NCBI RefSeq assembly: GCF_030408635.1
Contig: NZ_CP047198.1
Coordinates: 930,001 to 994,000 of the forward strand
Reading direction: 5' to 3'
Length of the DNA: 64,000 nucleotides
Source of the DNA: Corynebacterium coyleae
Lineage (GTDB): Bacteria > Actinomycetota > Actinomycetes > Mycobacteriales > Mycobacteriaceae
The notes under the pieces are model-generated. The model did not search any database. It was given only the letters and a program-made list of their open reading frames with translations, and was not told where the DNA came from. Numbering within the stretch: the first letter of the stretch is position 1; every line of letters begins with the position of its first letter. Positions 17,335-25,978 of the stretch are shown in pieces. A program made the position numbers and the translations under genes.

Positions 17335-17778
17335 CTAAGGAATCTGGGGCCGCTTCCTCATGGACTTCAGCTCCGAGCGACGCATCTTCGCTTCTCGACG
17401 GCGCCGCACCGAGCCCCTGGTCGGCTTCGTCTTGCGCCGCGGGGGAGGCGGCGGGGCGAGCGCCTCGCGCAGCAGGGCGGCCAACCGCTCGCGCGCCTCG
17501 GCACGGTTGCGGACCTGTGACCGCTGGGACGACGCTGCCACGGTGAGGACGGTGCCGTCTAGGCGATGCTCGAGGTTGCGCAAGATGCGGCGACGTTGGG
17601 CGTCGGTAAGCGATGCGCATGCGGCGATGTCGAGGGAAAGCTGTACCTTGCTGTCGGTGGTATTGACGCCCTGGCCGCCCGGCCCCGACGACTTTGCGAA
17701 CCGCTCCGTCAGGTCGGCGGCCGCGATGACCACGCCGCCGGGGATCCCCGGGCCGGGCGCGATGGTCAGGTCGTTCAT
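17335..17778 (-). CDS. arfB: Peptidyl-tRNA hydrolase ArfB (ribosome rescue)
   Basis: 147 residues. The RF-1 domain has the GGQ loop (GPGGQGVNTTDSK near residue 35) and is followed by a proline-rich hinge and a strongly basic C-terminal tail (RRRREAKMRRSELKSMRKR) that enters the mRNA channel of stalled ribosomes. Start MNDLTIAPGPGIP at 17778. A shortened relative lies at 12329-12598. Confidence 0.9.
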   Translation of the reverse strand: MNDLTIAPGPGIPGGVVIAAADLTERFAKSSGPGGQGVNTTDSKVQLSLDIAACASLTDAQRRRILRNLEHRLDGTVLTVAASSQRSQVRNRAEARERLAALLREALAPPPPPRRKTKPTRGSVRRRREAKMRRSELKSMRKRPQIP

Positions 17779-17799
17779 GCCGCCCACCCTACGTCCGAG

Positions 17800-18087
17800 C
17801 TAAAAATCGCGATAGATCTCGCGGCGATGACCGATTGAAAGCACTTCGATTGTGATTGTGCCTTCGTTGATGAGAGCGAGGATTCGGTATGTGCCGACGC
17901 GGTAGCGCCACTCGCCGGACCGATTCGCGATGAGCCCTTTCCCAAATGCTCGTGGGTTGGTGCAACCTTCCAAGTTGTCTTTGATCCAGGTGGCGATGAT
18001 CCGCGCGTCGAAGCGGTCCATCTTCTTCAACTGTTTGCGGGCGCGGGCTGTGAATTCGACCTTGTACTCTCCTGCCGCTGCGTTCAT
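17800..18087 (-). CDS. RelE/ParE superfamily toxin
   Basis: 95 residues: EYKVEFTARARKQLKKMDRFDARII at the N-terminus, then GEWRYRVGTYRILALINEGTITIEVLSIGHRREIY, the classic RelE/YoeB-like core with a C-terminal basic patch. It lies 9 bp after the antitoxin gene on the same strand. By family, it cuts mRNA on the ribosome, although ParE-like gyrase inhibition cannot be excluded. Confidence 0.88.
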   Translation of the reverse strand: MNAAAGEYKVEFTARARKQLKKMDRFDARIIATWIKDNLEGCTNPRAFGKGLIANRSGEWRYRVGTYRILALINEGTITIEVLSIGHRREIYRDF

Positions 18088-18096
18088 TGAAAGTTG

Positions 18097-18312
18097 CTAC
18101 TGATCGAGGTCGGCCAGAATTTCGTCGAGACTGTAGCGCTCGCCGGTGTCGTGAGCGATTGCGTCGCGAAGCTCCTGTAAATCGTGCGCATCCTCAATTT
18201 TCTCCAAGATCGCATCGCGGGCGAAGTCGGAAATAGTTACGCCCTCGAAGCGCGCGTACTTGCGCACTAGCTCGGCATCATTGTCATCCATCCGGATTGT
18301 CATCGTTGCCAT
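18097..18312 (-). CDS. RelB/ribbon-helix-helix antitoxin
   Basis: 71 residues: an N-terminal ribbon-helix-helix (MATMTIRMDDNDAELVRKYARFEGVTISDFARDAI) and an acidic C-terminal toxin-binding tail (EERYSLDEILADLDQ in outline). The ATG at 18312 has AAAGGGG just upstream; the longer frame to 18663 crosses a gene remnant on the other strand. Antitoxin-first operon with the RelE toxin. Confidence 0.88.
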   Translation of the reverse strand: MATMTIRMDDNDAELVRKYARFEGVTISDFARDAILEKIEDAHDLQELRDAIAHDTGERYSLDEILADLDQ

Positions 18313-18332
18313 GGGTACCCCTTTCATCAAAC

Positions 18333-18349
18333 TGAATACAGTGTATTCA
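18333..18349. promoter_or_regulatory. Palindromic operator of the RelBE-type operon
   Basis: A perfect palindrome, TGAATACA-G-TGTATTCA, ends 20 bp before the antitoxin start, where an autorepressing ribbon-helix-helix antitoxin would bind. Confidence 0.7.
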
Positions 18350-18411
18350 GCGGGTGACTGGCGTGCAATGGTCAATCGAGGGCTCGACGACTTCCGCTTA
18401 CAATGGCGCGC

Positions 18412-18682
18412 ATGAAGACATCGCTTTACGTTTCGATCCCCGGCAATGCCTGAGAGGCGCTCGAGTTTTATCACGGCGTGTTTGGCGGCGACGACCTGCA
18501 AAATCAGAAAGGCACTCTCGACCGTGGCGTGTTTGGATTCACCGTCGACGTTGAGTCGGTGAAAGAAGGCGAGCGTCTCATCGAACGCCTTACCGCAGGC
18601 GCCATGGGGTGCGCATTTCGGGGTGCTCGAGGATAAGTTCGGGCTCGCATGGAACATCAGCACCGGAGACGGTCCTCGCTAA
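18412..18682 (+). pseudogene. Inactivated VOC/PhnB-like glyoxalase-fold gene
   Basis: Reads MKTSLYVSIPGNA, TGA, EALEFYHGVFGGDDLQNQKGT, GVFGFTVDVESVKEGERLIERL, then a one-base shift near 18600 restores WGAHFGVLEDKFGLAWNIS and a stop. One nonsense codon (likely CGA to TGA) plus one frameshift in a sequence otherwise following the family from end to end. Its stop overlaps the end of the FUSC gene. Confidence 0.8.
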
Positions 18683-19743
18683 CTCACCTTCCGCGGCAGC
18701 ACCACGGTGGGGTACTTGCGCACGTATCCCACCGCGATGATCGCCAAAGCAGCCACCGCGCCGAGCATGGTTTCTGCGGTGCGGGCGAGCAGCATTGGGA
18801 CGACTGGGGCGGCGTCGACAACTTGCACCATCAAAAGCGCGGTCGGGGTGATGAAGCTGGCGGCGATGGTGTAGTTGCGGGTCACGTACATCTCGGTCAG
18901 GTACTGCAGGATGACGATCCACACCACAATCTGCCAGCCCTGCGGGTGATGCGACAGCAGGAAGCCGGTCACAGCGATACCGGTCAGGGTGCCAAGGACG
19001 CGCTCGATGGCACGGAAGTACTGCACCTTAAACCGGGAGTTCACTAGGGGAGCGGCCGCGGCGACCATGGCCCAGTAGGAGTGGGAGAGGGGGTCGAAAA
19101 GCGTCACCGAAATCAGGCCTAAGGTTCCAGCGAGCAGCGGGGCGAAGAAGAACCGGTTTGCCTCGACCGCAAGGCGGCGGCTTGGCACCCGGCCTGCGTC
19201 GGGGGCTCGGGCGGGGATCTCGCTTTCCTTCGCATCGCCGCCAGGGCCTTCGCCGATGAGGTGGGAAAACTGGCCCAAGATGAGGCATACCAGCGCGGCT
19301 CCTCCTGCGATGGCGAAGGCGAGCAACGGATGCACCGGGTTGCTCAATGAACCGACGGCGGCGACAGCAAAGATGACGAACACGGAGCCGGTCGGTTTCA
19401 TATCGGTGGCCAAGGCGATCGTCGCCCATACTGATGAAGCGATGGAGGTGACAATCAGCAGGATCCAGGGGCTGACATCAAACCACGCGATGGTGGCGCC
19501 GAGGGTGACCATCAAGGTCAGTGCGGTGCCGGCAAGCATGTGGTGCTTCAGACGGACCTCGCGGGTGGCATGGCGGCCGTACACGCCGGTAAAAGCGCCG
19601 AAGTTTGCGTAGATGGCAAGGTCGAGCCGCCCGAGCGCCAGCAGGGTAAACATGGGGATGGCCACGCCGAGCGCGGTGCGGAAGGCGGGGATATGGTCGC
19701 GTCGTGCAGGTCCCATCGTGAATAGTGGGCTGAAATGACGCAA
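18679..19743 (-). CDS. FUSC family membrane protein (aromatic acid exporter-like)
   Basis: About 354 residues with two blocks of transmembrane helices (about 25-165 and 210-340) separated by a short loop with ESEIPARAPDAGRVPSRR. This duplicated-half layout is typical of the fusaric acid resistance/aromatic acid exporter superfamily. The TTG at 19743 is preferred because AGGAGG lies six bases upstream. The exported substrate is unknown. Confidence 0.75.
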   Translation of the reverse strand: MRHFSPLFTMGPARRDHIPAFRTALGVAIPMFTLLALGRLDLAIYANFGAFTGVYGRHATREVRLKHHMLAGTALTLMVTLGATIAWFDVSPWILLIVTSIASSVWATIALATDMKPTGSVFVIFAVAAVGSLSNPVHPLLAFAIAGGAALVCLILGQFSHLIGEGPGGDAKESEIPARAPDAGRVPSRRLAVEANRFFFAPLLAGTLGLISVTLFDPLSHSYWAMVAAAAPLVNSRFKVQYFRAIERVLGTLTGIAVTGFLLSHHPQGWQIVVWIVILQYLTEMYVTRNYTIAASFITPTALLMVQVVDAAPVVPMLLARTAETMLGAVAALAIIAVGYVRKYPTVVLPRKVS

Positions 19744-19853
19744 CCGGGGCCTCCTCAATATCGAACTTGTTCATGCTGCCCTGCTAAGGCACTCGAAATA
19801 CTCTAATGGTCACTTCAAAATGTTTCAGAAGAGGGCCGTTAAGGTGTGCGCAT

Positions 19854-20300
19854 ATGACTACAACCAACGAGATCAGGGTCGCGGAGGTAGCGGACGCGGG
19901 GGTCGTCGCAAAGCTATTGCGCGATTTCAACACAGAGTTTGATACTCCGGTTCCCGAAGGCCTTGAGGAGCGGTTTGCGCAGATCATCGCGCGCGACGAC
20001 GCCTTCGTTCTCCTCGCTGGCGACATTGGTTTCGCCTACCTCACCCTGCGCCCGAGCCCGTATTACGACGGTCCGGTGGCGATGCTCGACGAGCTCTACG
20101 TCGCCCCCGCTCACCGAAATCGCGGGGTCGGCACGGCACTGCTGCAACGGGTCTTCGAGGAGATCCGCAAGCGCAACGCCGGCGAATTACAAATCAACGT
20201 CGACGAGGTAGACACCGACGCCCGCCGCTTTTACGAGCGCCACGGCCTGACCAACATCGAGTACGGCTCCCGCATGCTGCTCTACATCCGTGAGCTTTAG
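19854..20300 (+). CDS. GNAT family N-acetyltransferase
   Basis: 148 residues. The acetyl-CoA-binding motif appears as LYVAPAHRNRGVGTALLQRVFEE near residue 85, with the preceding LDEL strand and the C-terminal ARRFYERHGL. The start ATG at 19854 follows a short spacer after an AAGG sequence. The acceptor substrate cannot be inferred. The gene ends overlapping the histidine kinase gene by 4 bp, tail to tail. Confidence 0.85.
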   Translation: MTTTNEIRVAEVADAGVVAKLLRDFNTEFDTPVPEGLEERFAQIIARDDAFVLLAGDIGFAYLTLRPSPYYDGPVAMLDELYVAPAHRNRGVGTALLQRVFEEIRKRNAGELQINVDEVDTDARRFYERHGLTNIEYGSRMLLYIREL

Positions 20301-21328
20301 GCGGGAAGCGATAGCTTTGCGACGAGCCCACCACCGGCCCGCGGCGCAAGCACCAGGGATCCGCCGTGGGCGTTTGCGATCGCATCGACGAGTGCCAGCC
20401 CGAGCCCGTGGCCGGCGCCTGCGGTGCGTTCGGCGCGCGCGAATGGTTCGGTCCAGGTTGCAACCTCGGCCGCGGAGTAGGTCTCGCCGCCGGATTCCAC
20501 GGTGACCTCAGCGAAGTTGCCCACCTTGCGCAGGGTGAGCGCGGGGTTGTTGCCGTGGGTGAGTGCGTTGCGCACCAGGTTGTCCACCGCCTGGCGGGTC
20601 AGGGTGGGGGAGGCGTCCACGGTCACGGGCACGGCGTCGGCGGGGACGTTGCGGTCGGCGCACACCTCGCGGCACAGTTCTGCCAGGTCGAGGCGCTGCC
20701 GGTCGCGCACGTCCACGTTGGCCAGTTGCAGCAAGGCGGCGACGGTGTCGGCGCTGCGGGCGTTGACCTCGCGCACGCGGGTTAGCGTGGGACGCAGCCC
20801 GCCGTCGTCGCCGGTCAGGGCCACGTCTGCCATGGTCTGGATGGTTGCGATCGGAGTCTTCAACTCATGGGAGGCGTTGGAGGCGAACCGGCGCTGGCGC
20901 TCCACTGCGCCAGCCAGCTCGTCGAGCATGACGTTGAGCGCGTCTGCGAGTTCGCCGACCTCGTCGTCGGGACCATGGTGGGTGATGCGGGCTGAGAGGT
21001 CGCCGCGGGTGACGGTGGCGGCGTCGTCGGCAATGTCGCGAAGAGGTTTGATCACCAGGCCTGCCACGAACCAGCCGATCACACCCGCAAGCAGGGTCAA
21101 CAGGGCAAGTACCGACAGGGAGGCGAGGAGGACGCGGCGCAGGATCTCGCTGGTGATCGGCACGGCACCGTCGATGATGACACCGTCCTCCACCGTGGGG
21201 AAGGTGGCCGTTACCGGCACCGGGGTGAGCTTCAGGTAGGCATACACTAGCCCGATCAGAGCCAACCCCATCCCAAGCACCGTGGCCACGAACATCACCG
21301 TGATGCGGGCCCGCAAACTCAGCCTCAT
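20297..21328 (-). CDS. Two-component sensor histidine kinase
   Basis: 343 residues: transmembrane helices at about 10-32 and 68-92 flank a short extracytoplasmic sensor loop (about 35 residues). A HAMP domain (PLRDIADDAATVTRGDLSARI), a HisKA site (SNASHELKTPIATIQT near residue 150), the N box (DNLVRNALTHG) and the G box (GAGHGLGLALV) follow. The small sensor loop suggests sensing in or near the membrane. Its start overlaps the regulator's stop as ATGA, giving a coupled two-gene operon. Confidence 0.93.
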   Translation of the reverse strand: MRLSLRARITVMFVATVLGMGLALIGLVYAYLKLTPVPVTATFPTVEDGVIIDGAVPITSEILRRVLLASLSVLALLTLLAGVIGWFVAGLVIKPLRDIADDAATVTRGDLSARITHHGPDDEVGELADALNVMLDELAGAVERQRRFASNASHELKTPIATIQTMADVALTGDDGGLRPTLTRVREVNARSADTVAALLQLANVDVRDRQRLDLAELCREVCADRNVPADAVPVTVDASPTLTRQAVDNLVRNALTHGNNPALTLRKVGNFAEVTVESGGETYSAAEVATWTEPFARAERTAGAGHGLGLALVDAIANAHGGSLVLAPRAGGGLVAKLSLPA

Positions 21329-21999
21329 CGTTCCTCCTCCGCCACGTAGTAGCCGGCGCCGGCCACGGTGTGCACGATGCGCGGCTCACCTAGCTTCTTG
21401 CGCAGGTGCGACACCGTCACGCGCGGGGAGTTGGTGAACGGGTCCGCGTTTTCGTCCCACGCCTCCGCGAGCAGGTCCTCGGCAGAGATCACCCCGCCGT
21501 CGGCCTCCATGAGCACCTCGAGCACCGCGAACTCCTTCGGGCTCAGCGGCACAGTCTCGCCACCACGGGTGACCTCGCGCCGAAAGGTGTCTAGGCGCAC
21601 ATCCCCGCACCGATACACCTCGCCGCGCGCCGGGGCGTTGCGCTTCGCCAACGCATTAACCCGCGCGATCAGCTCCGGGACCTCGAACGGCTTGGGCAGA
21701 TAGTCGTCCGCGCCGAGCCCGAAGCCTTCCAGCCTGTCGTCCAGGGACCCGGATGCGGTCAGCATGATCACCCGGGTCGCGGGATGCGTATCGACGACCC
21801 ACCTGCACACCTCATCACCATGCAACCCCGGCAGGTCCCGGTCGAGGACGACGACGTCGGGGCGGGTGTCGTCGATACGCGAACGCGCCTCTACACCGTC
21901 ATACACGGCGGTGGCCTGCATATTCGCGTTGTTGAGTGCGGTGGCGATGGCGTCGGCGAGATAGGCTTCGTCGTCGACCACAAGTACCCGAATTGTCAT
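21325..21999 (-). CDS. OmpR-family response regulator
   Basis: 224 residues. The receiver domain has acidic residues DDEAY near 9, the phosphoacceptor in VVVLDRDLPG near 52, the conserved Thr in MLTASG near 80 and Lys in LPKPFEVPEL near 102. The C-terminal winged helix contains LSPKEFAVLEVLM and RVTVSHLRKKLG. It is the cognate partner of the downstream kinase. The target genes may include the divergent membrane protein/protease pair starting at 22077. Confidence 0.94.
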   Translation of the reverse strand: MTIRVLVVDDEAYLADAIATALNNANMQATAVYDGVEARSRIDDTRPDVVVLDRDLPGLHGDEVCRWVVDTHPATRVIMLTASGSLDDRLEGFGLGADDYLPKPFEVPELIARVNALAKRNAPARGEVYRCGDVRLDTFRREVTRGGETVPLSPKEFAVLEVLMEADGGVISAEDLLAEAWDENADPFTNSPRVTVSHLRKKLGEPRIVHTVAGAGYYVAEEER

Positions 22000-22076
22000 G
22001 GCCCCGATCGTATCGGCGGGGGTGTTGCGTCCACGTTAACGTCACCGCAACATCTGGTTGCGTAACTTCCACAGCC

Positions 22077-22916
22077 ATGCAGACCCGAAACGTAGGAATC
22101 GACGCCGCCCGCGCGGTGGCACTCGTCGCCATGATGGTCGCGCACCTCACCGTCCAAGACGGCATCACCGCACAGGTGCTGTTCGGCTTCCCGGCCGCAC
22201 TGTTCGCCTTCATCGCCGGTGTCTCAATGGGGTACATGCGCGCCCAGCCCGCCGAGTTCATCGTGCGCGGCATCCTTCTGATCGCCCTGCACTTCGCGCT
22301 CGCCCCATTTTCGGGGTCGATCGTGGTGGTGCTCGGCACCATCGGGGTCTGCATGGCGCTGCTCGCCTGGGCGCCACGCTGGGACACACCACTGTTGCTG
22401 TGGCTCGCGTGCGCCCTCACTTTTGGCTCGGCGGTGCTCGCGCCGTCGTCCTGGCCGTACCCGCCCATGATGTGGGCCACGCTCATGATCGCCGGCATCC
22501 TGTTCAAACGCTACATGCCGTTGTGGCCCGGCCTCGTGGTCGGCGGGGCGCTGTTCGCCCTGGATGTGGCGCTGCGCTGGACCACACCGTTGCCACCGCT
22601 TCTCGACGCCACCGGACACACCGGCGGGCTCATAGACGTTGTGGGCAGCGTGGGGGCGTCGATAAGCATCTGCTCCCTGTGCTGCCTGGCGCAACGGTGG
22701 CTCGGATGGCTCGCGCCGCTGGGGCGGATGCCGCTGACCCTGTACTGCATCCACGTGCTCACCTCCGAATGGCTCAATGTCTGGGTGAGCGTGGGCGGCG
22801 CCATCGTGATCGCTTACGCCTGGCTCGCGATATTTAAGCGCGGGCCGCTTGAAACTGTAATTCGCCGCATCACCGCGGTAGTGAAGGAGAACAATCGTGA
22901 AAAAGTACGTAGCTAG
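22077..22916 (+). CDS. DUF418/acyltransferase-like polytopic membrane protein
   Basis: 279 residues with about nine hydrophobic helices. It begins RNVGIDAARAVALVAMMVAHL and ends with LGRMPLTLYCIHVLTSEW, the pattern of the DUF418/heparan-alpha-glucosaminide acyltransferase-like group. Acceptor and donor are unknown. The ATG at 22077 is used; the longer frame would run through the divergent regulator gene. The last 20 bp overlap the serine protease gene, so these two are probably co-expressed. Confidence 0.7.
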   Translation: MQTRNVGIDAARAVALVAMMVAHLTVQDGITAQVLFGFPAALFAFIAGVSMGYMRAQPAEFIVRGILLIALHFALAPFSGSIVVVLGTIGVCMALLAWAPRWDTPLLLWLACALTFGSAVLAPSSWPYPPMMWATLMIAGILFKRYMPLWPGLVVGGALFALDVALRWTTPLPPLLDATGHTGGLIDVVGSVGASISICSLCCLAQRWLGWLAPLGRMPLTLYCIHVLTSEWLNVWVSVGGAIVIAYAWLAIFKRGPLETVIRRITAVVKENNREKVRS

Positions 22917-23748
22917 CCTCGCCGTCGCAGGCGCCCTCGTCGCCCAACCCGCATGGGCGATGGAAAGCACCACCTTCGCCGGTGATGCCGACGAGGCCAA
23001 GCCCGTGGTCTCCGTGCGTGTCGACGACTCCGACCCCGACGACGGCGTCTGCACCGGCACCGCCATCGACCCCCACTGGGTAATCACCGCCCGCCACTGC
23101 GTCGAGGCTGCCGCCAAGCCGGGCGGCTCGGTGCGCACCGGCCAGGGCGACGACCAGCGCGTCTACAAGGTCGACCGCCACGAGATTGCCCCGCGTGGCG
23201 ACATCGCCCTGCTCCACACCGAAGAGGAAATGCAGCTAGACACGTTTGCAGAGGTTGCCGACGAGATCCCCGCTGGCGCAGTCAACATCTACGGCTGGTC
23301 CTCCGACGGCTCGGGCGGCTCCACCAAGCTGCCCTCCGCCGAGGCCGAGGTGCGTGGCGATTCCCCGCTCGCCCTTTTCGACGCCCCAACCGCCCTCGAG
23401 GTCGCCCTCAAGAACGGCGCCCGCATCCAGCCGGGCGACTCCGGCGGCGCCATCTTCGCCGACGGCAAGGTTGCTGGCGTCATGTCGGCCGGTCTGTTCG
23501 AGGATCCCGAGAACCCGACCGAGGAGGAAATGACCTCCAACGCCGCCGTCGCGGTGGCGCCGGTCGCTGAGCAGGCCGAGTGGATCCGCAGCGTTGTTGG
23601 TGGTGAGGCGGCAGATTCTTCCGCGACCGCCTCTCCGAAATCGCAGGCTGAGCCATCGGCGTCCTGGCGTAACGTTGCCATCGGCCTGGGCGTTTTGGCC
23701 CTCGTGGTTGCTGGCTTCCTGGTGCTGCTGCGTCGCCGTTCTAACTAA
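22897..23748 (+). CDS. Secreted, membrane-anchored trypsin-like serine protease
   Basis: 283 residues. A signal peptide (MKKYVASLAVAGALVAQPAWA) is followed by an S1 domain with His in VITARHCVE near residue 66, Asp in GDIALLHTE near 107 and Ser in PGDSGGAIF near 183. A single C-terminal helix (VAIGLGVLALVVAGFLVLL) plus RRRSN tail holds it in the membrane with the protease outside. There is one Cys pair (VCTGTAI and RHCVE), the usual S1 disulfide. Close link to the upstream acyltransferase-like gene and a nearby two-component system. Confidence 0.87.
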   Translation: MKKYVASLAVAGALVAQPAWAMESTTFAGDADEAKPVVSVRVDDSDPDDGVCTGTAIDPHWVITARHCVEAAAKPGGSVRTGQGDDQRVYKVDRHEIAPRGDIALLHTEEEMQLDTFAEVADEIPAGAVNIYGWSSDGSGGSTKLPSAEAEVRGDSPLALFDAPTALEVALKNGARIQPGDSGGAIFADGKVAGVMSAGLFEDPENPTEEEMTSNAAVAVAPVAEQAEWIRSVVGGEAADSSATASPKSQAEPSASWRNVAIGLGVLALVVAGFLVLLRRRSN

Positions 23749-23800
23749 TCGCACCCGCTAGCCACTCTCGCTAGAGCACAGGGTTAAAACTCGAGGTGTG

Positions 23801-24349
23801 CTACTCGGTTTCTTTCGCCGGGTAGCGCACCTTTTTGTCGTCGCCGACGGTGGCGCCGTCGTTGAGCTTTGCGGGGGTCAGGGTGGGGCCGTGCTGGGTC
23901 ATGCCCATGATGTGCTGCACGTCGTCGCCGTGGGCGAGGAGGTGGTCGGCGATGATGCGGCGATGGCAGCGCCACCACACTGCTTCCGAGCACATGATCG
24001 CCGTTGGGGTTTCCGCGGCCTGGTCTCTGAGTTCTGCGAGGGCTTGCACGAACTCGCTACCAAGCGCGTGGTCCGCGTAATTGTGGAAGCTGCGGTTGCG
24101 CCAGTTTCCGTTGACCTCAAAGGGGATGGTCTTGGAGACGTTGCGCCGCCCGGTAAGGCCTTCGCTTCGGGAGTAGGCGATGCCGTGCTCGGGTAGGTGT
24201 GTGGCGAGGTGGTCGTCGTTGAACCAGGGGTACTTCCTGGAGCCGGGGAGTTTGCGCACGTCCACAATGGCGCGCACGCCGGAAGCCTCGAGCATGCCAG
24301 TGAACTGGTCAAACTCGAGGTTGGAATGGCCGACGGTGAAAATACGCAT
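23801..24349 (-). CDS. DUF488 family protein
   Basis: About 182 residues with the DUF488 hallmarks: FTVGHSNLEFDQF at the N-terminus, VDVRKLPGSRKYPWFN near residue 35 and the cysteine-containing EAVWWRCHRRIIADHL near 125. Function is unknown; many are encoded near DNA-repair or stress genes. The ATG at 24349 is favoured over a GTG six codons upstream on family similarity. Confidence 0.82.
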   Translation of the reverse strand: MRIFTVGHSNLEFDQFTGMLEASGVRAIVDVRKLPGSRKYPWFNDDHLATHLPEHGIAYSRSEGLTGRRNVSKTIPFEVNGNWRNRSFHNYADHALGSEFVQALAELRDQAAETPTAIMCSEAVWWRCHRRIIADHLLAHGDDVQHIMGMTQHGPTLTPAKLNDGATVGDDKKVRYPAKETE

Positions 24350-24369
24350 GCCTTCGAGGGTAGGCACCG

Positions 24370-25896
24370 TTAGGCACCTTTGGGCATCGGTGGGCTACCA
24401 GGTGGGGGACCCGGTGGGTAAAAGGCAGGGTCGAGTGTCCCGGTCCGGGCGCAGTCGCATCTTCCTTTGGCTGCGTAAATTCTGCTGACTGCGGAGTGTT
24501 TCGCGGGTACTGATTGGTTGTATTTCAGCGGGTCAAAGGGGTGTTTTCGGTACCCGGCTTTGCCTGTTTGGGGGTCGTAATCCATGTACCCCTTGTTCAA
24601 GGAGCCGTCTCTGTTGTCGTTGTTGCACCTGTGGTGTTCGCGGCACAGTCCGGTGAGGTTTTCGATGTCCGTGTTGCCGCCCTTGATCCAGGCAAGGATG
24701 TGGTGGGCTTCGCACTCCGTCATTGGGGTGGTGCAGCCCAGCCAGGAGCACACGCCTTGGATGGCGAACATTGCGATGCGCTGTTCGACTGAGGCGAGTC
24801 GTGTGGTCCGGCCCATCCACAGTGGCACTGAGGTGACGCCGTCGACTTGGAGGAGGAAGTCGGTGGTTCCGTCCATGCCGAGGCGGATGAGGTCGAAGCA
24901 GTCGACTTCGATGCCGGTGTTGGTGTCGTAGAGCATGGAGGCGTCGCCGTCGGCAAGGTCGTCGAGCGTCATCGAGATCACTACCGAAGCCGCCCCACCG
25001 TTTTTCTTCTGGCAGTCCTGTTCGTACTGCTGGAAGATGGCGAAGAACTGGTCGAAGCGTCGCTGCCCAGGCGATCGGGTGTCCTTCTCGTCCTGGAATT
25101 CTGCAGGCAGGTTCGAGTTCGGTGCGAGGCCTCTATCAGCGTGCGCCTTGATCAACGCGGCGGCGCCGGCCGTGGCGGTGATGTGGATATCAACGGTGCC
25201 ATCTGCTTTACGACGACCAAACGACAAACCACGGTTCTCATACCCCGCATTCGGATTGGAGTGGGGAGCGTGCTTCCGGTTCGCTTCAGCCACGGCGCGG
25301 CGGACGAACTGGCGGAGGTCTTCCGGGCTGCGCAGGAGCGCTTCGGCCATGGCGTCGGCGTAGATGCGGGTGCGCTCACCGGCGGCGGCCTTGAGCAGCT
25401 TGTCCAGTTCGCGCCGGATGATGTCTTGCTTTTCGGCGCTGACTTGGGAGGAGTTCTTGCGGGCGTCGTCTTGCTGCTGCTTCTGACGGTCCTGCTGCTC
25501 CTGCTCCTGTTGGTCCTGGTGGTCCTCGTCTGCGGCACCAAAGAGGTCGTCATCCTGGTCTTCCTCAACCGGGGGAGCGGCAGGTTCCGGCGGTGGGCCG
25601 AACAGCAGGCGTCCGCGCTCGAGGCGGTTGTAGGCTTCGCCCTTCGACAGGTCGAGGTACTGCTGGAGGTATGCGTTGGGGTAGTTGGCGCCAACGATGC
25701 GGCCGGCGTCGTCGCGTTCGGCAATAAAAGCGAATGCGGCGTCGATGGTTGCCTTCTTTTTAAATTGTTCTTCCAGGCGTTCCATGTCGCGGCGGATGTC
25801 GTTGAATGCGAGGGTGGAGGGGTCGTCGAAAAGCGAGCTCAATGTGCGAAGCGCAGCGGAAATCTCGTTGACGCATTGCGTGATGGTACTGGTCAT
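24370..25896 (-). CDS. DUF222 plus HNH endonuclease-motif protein
   Basis: 508 residues. The N-terminal two-thirds is a helical DUF222-type region with a Gln/Asp-rich low-complexity linker around residues 115-155 (QQEQEQQDRQKQQQDD). The C-terminal HNH module has CSWLGC, ECEAHHILAWIKGG, and LCREHHRCNNDN, carrying the catalytic His pair and zinc-binding cysteines. Similar proteins are repeated many times in corynebacterial and mycobacterial genomes (13E12-like). Whether this is a repair nuclease or a mobile-element relic is unknown. Confidence 0.85.
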   Translation of the reverse strand: MTSTITQCVNEISAALRTLSSLFDDPSTLAFNDIRRDMERLEEQFKKKATIDAAFAFIAERDDAGRIVGANYPNAYLQQYLDLSKGEAYNRLERGRLLFGPPPEPAAPPVEEDQDDDLFGAADEDHQDQQEQEQQDRQKQQQDDARKNSSQVSAEKQDIIRRELDKLLKAAAGERTRIYADAMAEALLRSPEDLRQFVRRAVAEANRKHAPHSNPNAGYENRGLSFGRRKADGTVDIHITATAGAAALIKAHADRGLAPNSNLPAEFQDEKDTRSPGQRRFDQFFAIFQQYEQDCQKKNGGAASVVISMTLDDLADGDASMLYDTNTGIEVDCFDLIRLGMDGTTDFLLQVDGVTSVPLWMGRTTRLASVEQRIAMFAIQGVCSWLGCTTPMTECEAHHILAWIKGGNTDIENLTGLCREHHRCNNDNRDGSLNKGYMDYDPQTGKAGYRKHPFDPLKYNQSVPAKHSAVSRIYAAKGRCDCARTGTLDPAFYPPGPPPGSPPMPKGA

Positions 25897-25978
25897 GGCC
25901 CCTCCTTTCTTGAGTTGCCATAAACCTATCAGCCCCTCACGACATCAACCCGACTCATTCGAACAAAGATTCGAACAT

